Shown: positions 44,067 through 59,600 of the stretch, in pieces
How the letters are laid out: each line of letters begins with the position of its first letter
How positions within the stretch are numbered: the stretch's first letter is position 1
NCBI GenBank assembly: GCA_027575765.1
Contig: JANBPT010000018.1
Location: 1 to 64,000 of the forward strand
DNA: 64,000 bases
Direction: 5' to 3'
Source: Tieghemiomyces parasiticus
Lineage: Eukaryota > Kickxellomycota > Dimargaritomycetes > Dimargaritales > Dimargaritaceae
Notes under the pieces: model-generated
Told to the model about the DNA's origin: nothing
The model's database searches: none
The model's input: only the letters and a program-made list of their open reading frames with translations
Translations under genes and position numbers: made by a program

Positions 44067-44957
44067 GGTGACAGGTACAAGCGGTGTTGGGATAGAGCGG
44101 GGGGTGGTGGAAAGGGGCGGGTTATAAAGTAAATACGCTTAGGGTCGGACGGCATACACAAAGTACATGAATGAGGGTGACGGTCAACAAGACGCCAGGG
44201 AATTCAAAGGGAATGGTGAAGGGTCCTTGGGGGCGGGCAGCAGGTGGGAAGGAGGGAGGGGGTTGCGCAAGGTGGGCCAAGGCGAATAAAGAGCGTGTGA
44301 AGGCGGGGGGCGTGAGGGAAGAAAGGTAGGACCCTGGTGGGGCGATGGCTGACGAATAGGAGATAGATAATCCATAGGCGGGACGAGAACCTACATCCGG
44401 ATCAGTGGGAAACTGAAATTTTAGACATGTGGATAAGAAAAGGATGTGCTGGCGGAGGTTTCGTGGTTGGTCCGCTATGGTCCAACCTCTGGGAGTTACT
44501 AATAGCGACCAAATGCAGGGTCACCTCTAGGGCGGGATAAACTATGCGGCCTTCCCTCGGTGAGTGGCCAACCGAGCGATAAGAGCAAGGAACAAGGCGG
44601 GTGAGATAGGCCCGTGCGGACAAAACACGAGAGATTGCCATGTAGATAACTAGATACCAATATGGTATTCTCAAAGACGGATTTTTATAGGTTACAAAAC
44701 AGCGACCAGGAGATTACCATGCCACTGATTCGATGGATACTCGTTGACCAGGGGTTGAAGGAGAGGAGAAAGCCGTTCTAGCAAGAACCATGCGACCAGC
44801 GCGGGCGAGATCGGAATTGCGGGCGGATTTAACCTGCAAGAGGCGTCATCAGCCTAAAATCAAGTGGGCGGTAGTTCGAACTCATTGGGGGTAAGAACAT
44901 GCTCAGAATACCAGGTACAGTGCGCCTTAATTAGACTAGGCGCTGCTGGTGGGCGGC
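44067..44957. other. Intergenic region HMG-CoA lyase / F-box-like gene
   Basis: About 890 bp, promoter of HMGCL and 3' flank of the next minus-strand gene. A TTATAA-containing stretch lies about 55 bp upstream of the HMGCL ATG. No gene recognised. Confidence 0.4.
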
Positions 44958-46268
44958 TTAAACGCCCGTCGTATTCCTTTCTGGATGGCGACGGCCAGTA
45001 GCCTCAGCGCGGGGCTGGCTCAATAAGCGGCGTCTATTCGGACGGTAGGTACGACCCTCGCGTCGGCGTGAAGGTCGGCCTGTGGACCACTCCCTGACCA
45101 CCAAGACGTCCGAGGGGTTTTGGATCGCACTCTGCTGCACCTCCGCTGGAATGCCGAGCGCGTTATTAGGTATTGTGAACAGACTGAGGTTCCAGGCCTC
45201 GTGAGGTTCCGGTCGAGCCAGTACTCTCTGGAACGCCTCAAAGGACGGCAGGTTGGACTCAATGACTGTAGAAGGGTGGATGAAGAGCGTCAGCTGTCTG
45301 GCCAGCGAAAAGTACTCGAACCGCATAGCCCAGTACAACATGTGGAATAAAAAATTGGATCCCTTGACGTGGGTCAGGTGTGGGCTATTTAGCAAACCCC
45401 CAACCAGATCGACATGGTTGGCCAGGACAGCCGCCAACATAATATCCTGAATGGCGAGCATGACGAATACGGGGCAATCTGTGGTGATGCGGGGTGAAAC
45501 GTCGTTACAGGCCAGCTCTAGTTTCGATAGGAGCGGGAGGAGGACGGCGGTGGGGACCCTATTGTAGACAAGGCAGGTCAGTGGGTGGTCTTGGTGAAAC
45601 GCGAGCGACGTTGGCTCCAGTCTTACCGGCCTTACCGTCGCGCGGCTGACATCGATATTTAGGAACGGCAACAGGTCGGGGAGAATCACGCCGATATGCT
45701 TGACGCTGAGTACGCTACTCAGCCTTTCAATGGTGACCAGGTCATCCAGATCCAAGGGCGACTCGTTTAGGTTATGGATCATATGTTCGTGGACACGGAT
45801 AAACGCTTGGCGCAGCTGGTTGGACAGGTACCAGGGATAGTATATTTGTGTGAGAATCGAGAGATAGAGAGAGGGAGGGGTGAGCTGTACATACCGGTTG
45901 ATTTTCTGGCAAAAGTGACACAGGTGTGATGGCAGAATTTGACCACAAGTTATAGAGTAGGGGTTACTCGTGTGGCTTGATAGCGTCAGCTTTTCTCCGT
46001 TCCTATCACTTACATCGTCAATATGGAAGACAACATTTTTTAGTATGCCGTTGGCTTTTTGGCTAACCAGCTGGAGATTCATTACGGTCTTAGCGCCGCA
46101 ATAGTCAGCGATACAGAGCAGCATCTCCGATGGCAGGGTATCCAAGCGAAGGGGGGTTTTCTCAGTGGCGGAACTCTGTTCCAACGAGCCCACGAAGCGC
46201 TCTGGTACATTATTCGCGAGAACCGGGCCCATAGCGACCAACAGGAAGATAAACGGGTAGGCACGCAT
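44958..46268 (-). CDS. F-box-like protein with N-terminal signal peptide, function unknown
   Basis: Open frame of 436 aa from the ATG at 46268. Residues 1-18 (MRAYPFIFLLVAMGPVLA) form a textbook signal peptide, and an upstream in-frame ATG (46319) would only bury it. About 25 residues later comes an F-box-like block: LDTLPSEMLLCIADYCGAKT followed by VMNLQLVSQKANGIL. The remainder is Leu-rich alpha-helical with no clear repeat family and ends in a strongly basic tail (RRREGRTYRPNRRR). A 108-nt stretch (45906-46013) looks like an in-frame intron (gtaagt…ttgccag); a longer version ending …ccaaccag just before LRQAF is also phase-compatible, so the true protein may lack 36 or more residues. F-box proteins normally act in cytosolic or nuclear SCF ligases, so a secreted one suggests either a host-directed protein or a fold used outside SCF. 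Confidence 0.6.
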   Translation of the reverse strand: MRAYPFIFLLVAMGPVLANNVPERFVGSLEQSSATEKTPLRLDTLPSEMLLCIADYCGAKTVMNLQLVSQKANGILKNVVFHIDDVSDRNGEKLTLSSHTSNPYSITCGQILPSHLCHFCQKINRYVQLTPPSLYLSILTQIYYPWYLSNQLRQAFIRVHEHMIHNLNESPLDLDDLVTIERLSSVLSVKHIGVILPDLLPFLNIDVSRATVRPVRLEPTSLAFHQDHPLTCLVYNRVPTAVLLPLLSKLELACNDVSPRITTDCPVFVMLAIQDIMLAAVLANHVDLVGGLLNSPHLTHVKGSNFLFHMLYWAMRFEYFSLARQLTLFIHPSTVIESNLPSFEAFQRVLARPEPHEAWNLSLFTIPNNALGIPAEVQQSAIQNPSDVLVVREWSTGRPSRRREGRTYRPNRRRLLSQPRAEATGRRHPERNTTGV

Positions 46269-46366
46269 GACAGGGACTGGTGCAAGAATAAATTGTCGAG
46301 ATGTGGCGGGGCAGTGCAACGAGACTAATCGTACTATCGAGCGTCAGACTTGCCGCCAATAGTGAC

Positions 46367-46379
46367 ATATATATATTTT
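46367..46379 (-). promoter_or_regulatory. Candidate TATA element of F-box-like gene
   Basis: An alternating AT run ending in TTTT on the plus strand (TATATAT on the minus strand) about 100 bp upstream of the ATG at 46268. Confidence 0.4.
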
Positions 46380-49300
46380 CGAAATAAAGTGATTTGAGAG
46401 TTAAGTTAGCTGGGCGTAAAAGAAGGCCGAACAGACGGGGGAGGCGAGTACGCTTACCGGGCCAAGGCACAATACTTCCGTCACTCTGGGCTGTACGACC
46501 CTATCGGCCACCGGTACCTCTTCTACCGGCCCATCGCTACCAGCGGAGCTCTGGGGCGTTTAGTGGTAGGAAGGCGACAGGCGATGAAGGAAAACACTGG
46601 TCAGCTGGACCCTTGGAAAGGGAGGATCTGTATAGCGTCACCGGCGGCTATCGGGCCAAGTGGAGGGGTGACGAACGTAGGACAGTACCGCCTCTATTTT
46701 CTAAATCGGAGTAACAGCATAGTAGGTCTGGTAATAAACTGTGTGGCATCATTGGCGATTCGATAATACCTTGTCCTTGGAGAGAAGGTGGGGGGTTCGG
46801 TCGGTGTTGACAAAGCAAGCAAGAGAATATCTTGGAACGATATACAGTAGTGCCAGCTAGCCATCTCACCAGCGACAAGGGCCACCCTTTCCCTGGATCT
46901 GACGCTACCCTATCCCCCCCGCGGTATGCAAACACATAACAACCAAGCTAACCCATGGATATTTAGGGCGCTGTGAGATGCGAAGCGGAAGTTGAGTTCG
47001 TTGTTCCACTAGCTAATTAAGCCGGGCTACGGAAAGGGGAATCCGCCCATTCAAGCTACGTTGACCATGGGGCGCACTGGGTGGCCCCGACGTGCGACGC
47101 TGATGGCGCCGACGACAGCGTCCACCTTCGTGCCACAGACAGGCGGTCAATGTCCCGCCTCCCCCCTTGTCTCTTCTTCAGCTGTCCCTACCATGGATTG
47201 CCGGGTGACCTTGTGCCAGGGGAGAGGGAGGGGGAAGTATTCAGTATTAACGAAGAAACAGGCTGGCAACCTTTAAGTCTATATCACAACGCCAGATTAT
47301 ATCGCGCGAGCTAACCATAAGCACAGTGCAGGACCATAGCGCCACATCAAAAGCGTATAATAGAGCAAGGGAGGGAATTGAGGCACATGGATATTGGCTG
47401 ATTAGCTGTTATGAATGCACCCTTAGGACGCTGATCATGGGCATCTGGAGTGGCATCCACCCCTTTCCAAACCCACTGTCCAGCCCGGTCTATATTATAG
47501 GCATCCTAAAAATAGAGAAGGGAAGCCAAGTGCTTGCTGAATGGCTCCCTGGCTATTTTTAGATCTGACCGCCAGGCCATTCTGATGGGCGCCCGTGAGG
47601 GTTAGTGACTGGTCAGCTGGTGAAGGGGAAGGCCAACCAGCACGGAAGTAACCTGTTTGCCATCCTTCTCCATATAAATCCAAGGTCAATCTGTGACTAA
47701 TAATATGGATGCCTTGCACGGTCGGAATGTGCATGGATACAAAGCGCACGAGACGAATGCCCGCTGTCCACCTCCAGTGCGGCTTGCCGAAGGAGCTGTC
47801 GCTTTACCCAAGCATGGGACACATGCCATCCTCCTCATAAAGCAGGAGCTCAACCAGCTGGGGGTTCGTTGGGATGGGTGGCCATGGCACACCATGAACA
47901 GGATAGGGAGGGCACTCTTTGACCAGGTATCGCACCTTGGAAAGCTCCGATTCGGTGCGGCACTCTAAACTCCGATTTCTAATTAAACCACACAGTAGGT
48001 TAACACCGGTCGTGTCGTCAATGACGACCGCTAGACGCCACAGGGCTGCACACCGGGACTAAATTGCTGGCGCGGGGTGTCATCCTATTGGACCCGGACA
48101 CAATTGGGAGATTTCGTTTAAGCACAACGAAGAAAACCCGTCAATAACGCCATTCAGTTAGTGGCCGAAGGGTGATTAGAGCGGCCTAGGGGACAGAAAG
48201 GGGTATTCACGATGTACAAACCAAGACCTGTATTGAGGACTGTGAGGGTCGCGGGAAGTCGCCAGCTTGTCGTGGAACCAGAGCTAGGTCTAAATCAATA
48301 GGCTACTAGCGAGGTGAGAGGATACGATGGGGTTCGTGATGAAACATGCCATACTGGCCCACACCCGGGCGGAGACAACGGTCGGAGTACGAGTCGCTCT
48401 ACATGTCGCAGGTCTGGCCGATTCGGACTGTGGACAATACGGCCGTACGCCGAGATTCAACAGGTGGACCGCCAGCCCCTCCCCCCTTTGATGAGCTGAG
48501 CAGATAGCATCGGTTCAGCTGGTCTCGTTTTGGATGGGGAGCCATGACAATAAACCACTCCGCTGCGTACACGGTATACCTGGTGGTATGCGCTGTTTGA
48601 TGTGATCCTGGGCCACTTTGCTGGTGGCGGGACAGTTACGCGGCCGTTTATCTTACCATTGTACCTGGCCTGCACAGCGAGAAAGATGGTAATCCATCGG
48701 GAAGAGGATATATCAGAGCTACTGCCCAGAACCTTCGTAGTGGGGAGGACGTCTGGCCGGGTCCACGCATTGCCTTGTCAGGCCATGTCTTTCCTGGTAC
48801 GCGTGCTTATCAGTCGGCCGTTATGCAGCGCATCAGCTCGGTGGACTGAGATAATTTGGAAAAGTGGCAATGACAAACTGCGTGGCGGCTTGCCAGTCAT
48901 CCTTAGCCACTGTTGCGGGTCATGCTACTCCGGCCGTCGTAGTGGTTTGGAGGGGCGAAGTGGGTGGGGACTGTCCATCAAGTGAGCCAGGCGAGCGTCA
49001 GAGCGCCCAATCGCAAGAAGGATCGCTCCGCGTGTGGCCTCCCCGAGCTTGCCAGAGCCTTCAGCTGGTCTATCAAAGTGGGCGGAAGAGGAGAAGGGGG
49101 GACTCGAGTGGCAGAGGGGATTATCCGCAAAGCCTCACCAGGCCGTCCAACCCATCTCCGCCCTTGTGAGGAGAGCAGCAAGTTTCCAACAAACCGCACA
49201 GAGTAGGTTGGTCGTAGGAAGGGGTGTATTGTATTGCGATATGGTGGGGTATTGTTCGCTAGCGGTCGGGGTGGAGGGATGCTGGCGAGGGGGGAGGGGG

Positions 49301-49495
49301 CACAAACATAGGGAACCAGGGCATTGATTGGCCCCCGCTCATATCCGATTGTCTGGAGTTTACTCTCCCCTAGGTGAGGACCATTCCAGCATATCCTCCC
49401 CTGCTGCCAGCACCAGTGCTCACCTGGGCGCCCTGGCCTGCTAAACCGCCCAATAAACACTGCACACAATAGCCCATCCCGGGTCCCATCGTGCG

Positions 49496-49503
49496 TATAT
49501 AAG
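49496..49503 (+). promoter_or_regulatory. Candidate TATA box of GFA1
   Basis: TATATAAG, preceded by a CCAAT motif about 45 bp upstream and followed by CT-rich leader sequence. The ATG is about 500 bp downstream, implying a long 5' UTR or a leader intron. Confidence 0.5.
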
Positions 49504-50000
49504 CGTAGGGATTGGCCGCTCGCTCCTCGCTCTTCTCCCGCGCCCCCTTTCGCTAACGCCCCCTACCCACTCTGTACACTCGACCTCTGAAATCTACCAG
49601 GCGTGCCGCTACCCATTGTTTCCGCCCCCCCCTCCCGCTTACATCCCAGTCACTCAACCCACACGCTCCAACACTCCCGCTCCAATTCCATCGCTACCCG
49701 GCCCTTCGCCCTCGAGCCACGGCTTCAGCGCTTCGACCCCGCCCGCCTTCTCCGCCCCCACTGTGCCCCGCCCCCGCGCTCCACCCACCCGCTCCCACCT
49801 CCACACTCGTCCTTATCAACCCGCTATCGTTCCGACTCCTACTTCTGCTCCTTCCCTCTTTTATCTCTTTCTTCCACTTGCCTGTACCTATTACCCGGCT
49901 CTTTCCCCTTCTATTCTGTAAAACTTCTGCTCTTGGCCACCCGCCTTCTCCTCACGACCCCGTCCACCCGAACCCTCCACATCTTCTCATCTCCGACACC

Positions 50001-52735
<2,735 letters not shown>

Positions 52736-53086
52736 ATTATTTCAGCGGGCTGCCCTCGCATCGTAGCGCAGGTGCGTACGGTCATTCTGAAACCTGTGCC
52801 TACTCACCTTTATCATCACACCCAGTCTCCCTTCATTCTCTTGTGCTCTTCTCGCTAGTTACGCCGGTCGTTCGGGCAGCTTATTTTCGGCTTGTGGGGG
52901 ACCGCTCCTCCCGCATCTCTGCCCATCATGACATGGTCATTCTGACCCCGCCTCACCCCAATCTCATAAAATCTTTTGTAATTCCCGCGTTTGGATGCGA
53001 AGTTTAGTAGGCTACTAGGGCTTGCTCTGGGTATTCAAGCCTCGCGAAGTCGACAAAATAGGTTGCTTCAAGAACGGTTCTAATGG
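52736..53086. other. Convergent intergenic region GFA1 / SH3 sensor
   Basis: 351 bp between stops; nothing recognised. Confidence 0.4.
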
Positions 53087-56000
53087 TTACGGTATCGGAC
53101 CGACAGGCCCCCTCTCTTGCCCTCCAGATGGCTGGGATGGTAGTCCTTCGGCCTCCGTCACTACCTTACCTGCCTCCGGCCGTTTTTTTCGAGTACCCCG
53201 TGAAGAGGGCGTACTGGGAGTAGACACACCGGACTGGCGCCGGCCGCGCAGGTGGTCGGGTATAATGGTACGGTAGTAAGACGATGAGACGTTAGAGACC
53301 GGGGGCTGGGGTAAAGGACGGTCACGCACGGGCCGGTTCCACGTCACCGTGGGCGGATCCAATGCCACATTGAGATCCTCTGCGGAATAATAAAACGAGG
53401 AGGACCGATCAGAATGATGTGAGGAGGAAGAAGAGGCTCGAGTGCTCGTCGAGGTCGATGCGACTCCGTTTTGACGCGATGGCGGAGGGGGTTTCGGTGG
53501 GGATATGGATAGTTTGGGTTTGGGTGGGGGTACTGGAGACCCACACTGCGGTTGCTGCTGCTTCTGCTGTTGAGTTGGCGGATGAGTATTACCGACCCGT
53601 GATGGCCCAGCGGATGGCGTGGGCATAGGCGTTGACGATAGGAAGCGGATCGGGGATGGTGGGGCTATCACTGGCGACTGGTCAGGGGTAGGTGCGGTGA
53701 GTAGGATCGAAACGGGACCGCCCGCCCGCGTTTGCGGACGGGTTGGAATGGAGGTAGTGGTGGTGGTGTTGGTCGGGCTGTGGACCGAATGGCCCGGATG
53801 GTGGTTTTGGGAACGGCGGTGGTGGTCCGGGGTGACCCCTGTACGACGGGTTAGGGCGCAGCGGTTGCTGGGCGGTAGTAGAGGGTCAGGAGGTCGGATG
53901 GCTGGTCGGTGGAGGGCAAGTGGGGAGCTAGATGCTGGAGAGGCAGTGCCACGGACGGTGGCGCCGGCCATCCTTGCTGGCCGGGGTTTTTGGGGAGTTG
54001 GTGGCGTGGACGACGGCATTGGAAGGTAGGGGGGGGCGGCAGCTGCCGCTGCTGCTGCTGCTGCCGCCGCCGCCGCCGGCGCCGGTGCAAGACTCGGTAC
54101 CGCTAACGTGTTACCGGCCCCACTGCTCACTCCTACATTAGCCCCACTCCCGCTCTTGCCATCAATACTGTTACTACAACCAGTCGCCGGCGGGTGCTCG
54201 ATAGGCTGCAGGGCCCACTGGGATGGTAGCGGTTGGGACGCGTCCTTAAACAAACACGTTAAAGGAAACATTCCGCAATGCCGCGTGGTGTGATTGTATC
54301 CGACGGCCCACCCATCGTCATAAGCCATCTGGATCTCGATGTGGTCACCCGTCCGGAGGGTCAGCTCACGGGGGGTGCGGGCGTAGAAGGGCTGAATGGC
54401 GACGTGCTTGTGGCCGACCGAGCGTACAAAGACGCTAGAGAGAGTGTTATCCGGTATGGGCGGTCCATTGCTTCTGACCACGTTGCCATTGGCGCCGACG
54501 CCGCCGCCGTTGGAAACGGCCGCGGGTGAGGCCTGGCCAGTTGCAGCTCCAACGACTGCCCCTACGGCTGACGAGGCTAGGCCCAGTACACCGGTTTTGG
54601 TAGCTGGGAAGCGGTCGGTGTGGTGGCTAGCAGGCTCGCTACCACTGATTATTTCGACTCCGCTACCGGAGTTGCTACTAAGGGCGCGACGGCGGTGTCG
54701 GAATGGATTAAACCAGGTCCACCACCGGTGCCAACGACTGGTCGCCACGCTGGTTTCCAGGCCGTCGCCCCCGCTGAACACCCCAGCACAGCGACCATCG
54801 CCATCCTGACGACTCGCAATGAGCTGCTGGCCGATTTCCTCGCGGCTCGGGGGTGCGCGGTAGTCGGTCAGGAGGCGCTCGGGTAAAATGTTTTCGTAGG
54901 TGGCGGCCTCCGGGAACTCGGATAACGAAAGTCCGAGCTCCGAGGGCAGACCGGTCATGCCGTTGAATCGGTACTTGTCACTCGGTCCACTCGTGGCGGC
55001 GGGCCTGTCAAGCCGATGACGAAGCTCGGTGTACCCGGACTTGAACCGGAAGCCCGCACGGCGAAACCAATCACCAACTATGCCGAAGGCTTCGACAGCC
55101 CGGTCGGTAACCGAAAAGTTCAGATTACTAGCTGGCGGGTACGGAGGCTCGCTAGAACCGTGATTTGACTCTAGCTTCTCGCCAGTTAGGGGCGCCCCTT
55201 CACTGCCACCGTCTCCACTGTCTTTGCTCCGCATTCGAGATTCCGCTTGTGCGGCGCCACGGGCCATCCGGTGTTTCCATAAGAGGGCTAGGCCGCCAAG
55301 GAAGAGCAGGCCAAGGATACAACCTAGAATAATTGTGGCTGTGAGTAGCTCCTGGTTCTTGTAGCGAAGTCTTTCGAGGGCCGGATTTGGCCGGTGGGTT
55401 TTGGTGGTGGTCGCGGTGTGGTTGGCGGAGGCAGCGTCGGTGAGGTTGCCGCGTAGACTAAGGTTCAGGCAGGTAGAGGAATTCATCTGGTTGGGACAAA
55501 GAGCGCACTGGCTGAGAAGGTCGCCGTAGCCTGTCGAACAGAGTGCACATAATGGGTGGGTGGCAAGTGGGGTTAGTCTTCAGGTGCGTGATTCGATCAG
55601 CATATGCCTTCTGCGTCCATGGACTCTTGAAGGAGAGGCGGGGCACTGTAGGTCAGCCATGGCCGATTGGGCACTTACCACAGGTATCGCGCTCATTTTC
55701 GAGGCCATTCACACAGCTATTGACGTGGTCGTGGCCGCCGAACGGCAGGGGCGCCTCACACAGGTTGAAAATGGTGGCCAAGCGAGTCAGCCGACTGGTA
55801 GTGAGCTTGAAGTCACCATCAGGGCAATACGTCGTATTATTGGCCAGGCGGGCGAGAGAGTGAGCATAAGCCTGACAGGTAGTACGGCAAAGCGGGCGGG
55901 GCAGGTTGGTTCGTATTTTGGGCTCTACCGGTAGTAACGGTGTGCGACGATAGGCTCGTGGAGTCACTACACTGCGCCGGGAATTCGTCCTAGCAGGCTC

Positions 56001-56642
56001 TACGGCACGGGAGACCGGAGGCGGGTAGCGGCTCATGCTACCGAACGGTACATGGATGGGATCGGCCGGAATAATTTCGGGGCTCCCCGGGGCTGTCACG
56101 CCCGCCACAGTCTGTTGGGGCTGGTAATTGTAACACCTGCCCATGTTGTAAGGTGAGAAGATTATACCTGCGCAGAGCATGCTGGCAGCAAACCGCCGGC
56201 CCAGTAAAGTAGTGAACGTGCCATTATTCCCACTTTTGATACGGCTGCTGCACTGGAGGAGGCGATCCATGTGGTGGATGTCTAGCTGGCTGCCAAGGTA
56301 GTCACGTAGGGCATTATCGAACTGATCAGCTGTGTGATAGGTCCAGGCCGCAGAGTTGCTAGGGGAAACCTTTGCCCCGTGCCAGCCTGAACAGATGTGG
56401 TGGTCTAGGTTGGATGAATGACAACACAAATATGGTATGGTGTGGAGTTAATGATACGCTGGACGCTTTTCCGCGTGCGACTGGGTGTAATGCTTATGGT
56501 CTGAAATTGACCACCAATGGATCTTCCAGTAAACGAGCCTGGTCTCTGCTTTACCTGGGATGGTGAAACACGCATCGCTGGCGCTGGCCGTTGTCGCAAC
56601 GAGCCATGTGGCCAGGAGTACCGTTGCATATGGCATCCGCAT
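53087..56642 (-). CDS. Single-pass membrane protein with Cys-containing ectodomain and cytosolic SH3 domain
   Basis: Exons are complement 56555-56642, 55679-56386 and 53087-55530. Both introns (gtaaag…ttcag and gtaagt…gacag) split Gly codons (G|GC), giving 1,079 aa. Order: signal peptide (MRMPYATVLLATWLVATTASA); ectodomain of about 300 residues with paired Cys (DACFTIPG, LLQCSSRI, SMLCAG, CRTTCQAYAHSL, TYCPDG, FNLCEAP, DTCGYGDLLSQCALCP) and N-glycosylation sites (NGT, NTT, NSS, NLS, NLT); membrane helix near 327-349 (ATIILGCILGLLFLGGLALLW); linker; SH3 domain near 630-695 (HVAIQPFYARTPRELTLRTGDHIEI … DDGWAVGYN … GMFPLTCL); polyalanine run; and a long Pro/Ser/Thr-rich tail with PPPKP motifs. 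The layout recalls fungal Fus1 or Sho1-like surface signalling proteins. The ligand is unknown. Confidence 0.82.
54044..54081 (+). repeat. CTG/CCG trinucleotide repeat encoding polyalanine in the SH3 protein
   Basis: Tandem CTG then CCG units on the plus strand are read on the minus strand as about 14 alanines. Confidence 0.75.
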
Positions 56643-59600
56643 GGCTGACAATGTTGGGGGGGTTGCTTTCCGCGGCTGTTGTCGAGGGCAGTGGTGCTCG
56701 CTGGACAGATACTCGGTGGGTTCAGCCAGCCGAAATCCGAATTTGTGCAGCGTGGATTGGGTTGTGAACTGAAGCGAAATGTGCGTAAGGTAGTTGAGCA
56801 GAGTGATGAGGTGGATATGACGAAGGGATGCGAAGCAGGTGACATGCCAGCGCTATGTAAATAACATACAATGTGGCAATGAAGAGCAAAGATGCAGCAG
56901 AGCGAAGGTAGGTTGGAGAGTGCTAGTAGCAGGTGAGCGAGGGGCAGGATAGCAACAGTCGGTACGTCGCTCCTTAGGCCTAATCGACTAGTTTGCCACG
57001 ATATGAACTCGGGCACTCAGACTGTCATGAAACCGCGACGCGATATTTTGATATTATGATTCACGTTGCTTGCTACCCCGCACAGCCCGGTCTACAGTGG
57101 GTAAGTTATCAGGATGACCTGCACGACTAAGGGCCTTTGTGTCCTGACCGTTCGTGCCAACGTGTTCCACCGCAGAAAGGAAACGCTTAGGAAATGGGCC
57201 TGCTCCGCTCATATTACATGGTTGTTTATGGGAAGGTAAAGGCCTACAGGGGCAGCGAGGGAAAGGTAAACAATCGTACCGCTGATGAAACGACTGTTGG
57301 GGGCGCGACCGATCAAGCTGCAGAGCGTATCAGGGGTTTGAATTCCTCCAGGGACCACAGGGACTACCATAGCGCGAATAAGGGGTAGCAGAAAGCCGTC
57401 AAAGGGAACGTGCACGGGTTAAATTCCAGTGAAGGTTTCCTATTGTCCTCTCCTTCCCCTCTATCAAATTGGTGTGAAGGGGAAAGGTTCCTCTTTCGGT
57501 GGCTGCTTTATCGCCCTCGGTCTGCTTGCGATGCACGGCCGCCAAGGGGCAGGCTTTTATTCTATAAGGTGCACGATAGGTGAACGTTTGCCAAGGAGTA
57601 CACTCCAAAGGCCAGAAACCCTGCGTGATAACAGCGCATTATATGGGCTAGCGCCGCAATCTCTGTTTGCTGTAGCCTGAATTCCATCCATTACTATATG
57701 ACTACAGTAGAGGCTAATTAACCACTCCCCTATTCTGTGAAATGCACACAAAGTATACACAAATACCCCCAACACAAAAATCGCCGTCCGCGCATCTAGC
57801 AGTGTCCAAGCTTAACCTTATAGATATAGCCTTCCCGTGTCTCATCAATTTAGTTGGCTGGTATAGCTTACTTTAGTTTGACGTGTGAAGTGACCTTGGC
57901 CTTGTGCTCATAATACCAATCCCAGTGGAGGCCCCGCACACATCGCACTCGGCGCAGACGGGGAAGTGGTAACAAAAGTCAAAGTTTATTGTGGCTAATG
58001 CCCCAAAACTATCTACAGCATCTCCCCGACCACCGTGGGCGCCATCCTGTGCAGGGATTAGGGGCCAAAAAGGTACCCTGAGCATCAGACCTCCCCAAAT
58101 CTCATTGAAGGACAATGTCAGCAGAGTGTACGTTATAGAACCGACATCCTAATGAGCCTCCATAAGATCGGCGGCTGCTGACCGACTACAATTCTCACCA
58201 GCAACATGATCTGGGGCACACTGATACAGCGTTCCAACTGCCACCGTCCACGCTCCTCTGGCAATGGGCCAGCACTGAAATTTAGTTACTGAAATAAATG
58301 GGAAAACAATATTTTCAGGTTTAAGTCCAGCGATTTTGGGTCATTCTTAAGCACACAAGGAAAACAGCGCCCATTGAGCGGTTCGTGGTCGTGGCTATCT
58401 CTAGCGACAGGCGAAAGAAGAAAATATAATAGCCATTCCTTAGGGAAGCTAGACGGCTCTACATTTTCCGGTTGTAATGTCAAGTGGGACGTAGTGCGGG
58501 TGACTGGCGCGGCCAGCCGTCCCCAGGCAAGCCAGGGTGGTCATGCAGCATGTGGCTAAATAGAGGGCGACAGGGCGGGTGTTTTCTGCTCGTCAAGCAG
58601 GTCACTTGGCACCCTCGAGTGGTCCAGGAGACCGACCCGATTGCCGTCGTTCAGGTGACCTCGAGGACAGCCTATTTTTGTTTCCACCGTAACGAGTAGT
58701 AAATTCATATTAAGTCGGTTGTGGCGTTGAAGATAAAAGGTCGGAGAGAAACGTCATCGGTAGCGGGCAGGTGGGGCCGAGGTACTGATACACCCTCGCG
58801 TTACCAGCCCGTCTTGTGCTCCAACGGTCATCTAGGATGTGGTTGAAAATGGGCAATAAGGTGTAAGCGAGGGTGTGTATCCCCCCCCCTATATTGCGCC
58901 ACTCTAATCTGCAGAGCCCGGATAAGCTGAATGGTATTCCCGTCGCCGGACGCGATCCGTTATTTCACGACAGGAAGGCAGAGGGGGGTCTATACACGTG
59001 CAGGGCCGCCTAGGCGGTATCTACTACAGTCCAGGTACCTCTGCACGGCCCTACTTACCAGCAAGATGGCACGGGCCCTATTTTCCTGAGTGGGCAGGCT
59101 ATAATGCACAGCGAGGTATTTTCACAATCGAAAGTAGGTCTAGGCGTGGAGGGGAAATCCCCGTGTGCTAAATACCCGGCCCAGTCGGATCGGGGCTTAA
59201 GCGTATCCTCTTCTACCTGGACTAAAGGCAATGATGCCTCCCTTGCCTATACACACCGTCCCGCCGAGCAGCCTTACCTCTCTCCTTAGTTAGCCGCGCG
59301 CCTGAACGTCACATCATTCAGGAGACTGGGCTGGCCTGTGCCCTACCGGTTCAGCTACGCAGGTGGCCAACACGAACCATGCTGAGGCCCGGGCCGATCA
59401 TGCTATATTGTCCAGGCTGGGTTGCCAACCACCAAGGTGAGGGGAACGACGGGCAGGCAGTGCTTGTCCCACTGCCTGACCTTCCCAGGGCTGATCTCCT
59501 GGCCACGGTCATTTGTCCGCTCCCCATCCTCTTCTCTCCCCCTGGCCCTCGCGTACTATATGGCGGATGGACATCGGCGTGACTGGTGCGCCACTGGGTT

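Larger units (their letters stand above)
46269..50000. other. Long divergent intergenic tract F-box-like gene / GFA1
   Basis: About 3.7 kb without a supportable gene. The last 500 bp carry a TATATAAG box and a strongly CT-rich leader for GFA1. The rest holds only short frames. Confidence 0.4.

Noticed and set aside
44860..44890. B-box-like gttcgaa sequence suggesting a tRNA
   Set aside because: No matching A box, anticodon arm or acceptor stem could be folded around it; similar isolated matches near 7458 and 40425 also failed.
56160..56200. Possible tiny intron (gtataatc…gggcag) in the SH3 sensor ectodomain
   Set aside because: About 34 nt is too short for the introns seen here and the frame is open through it.
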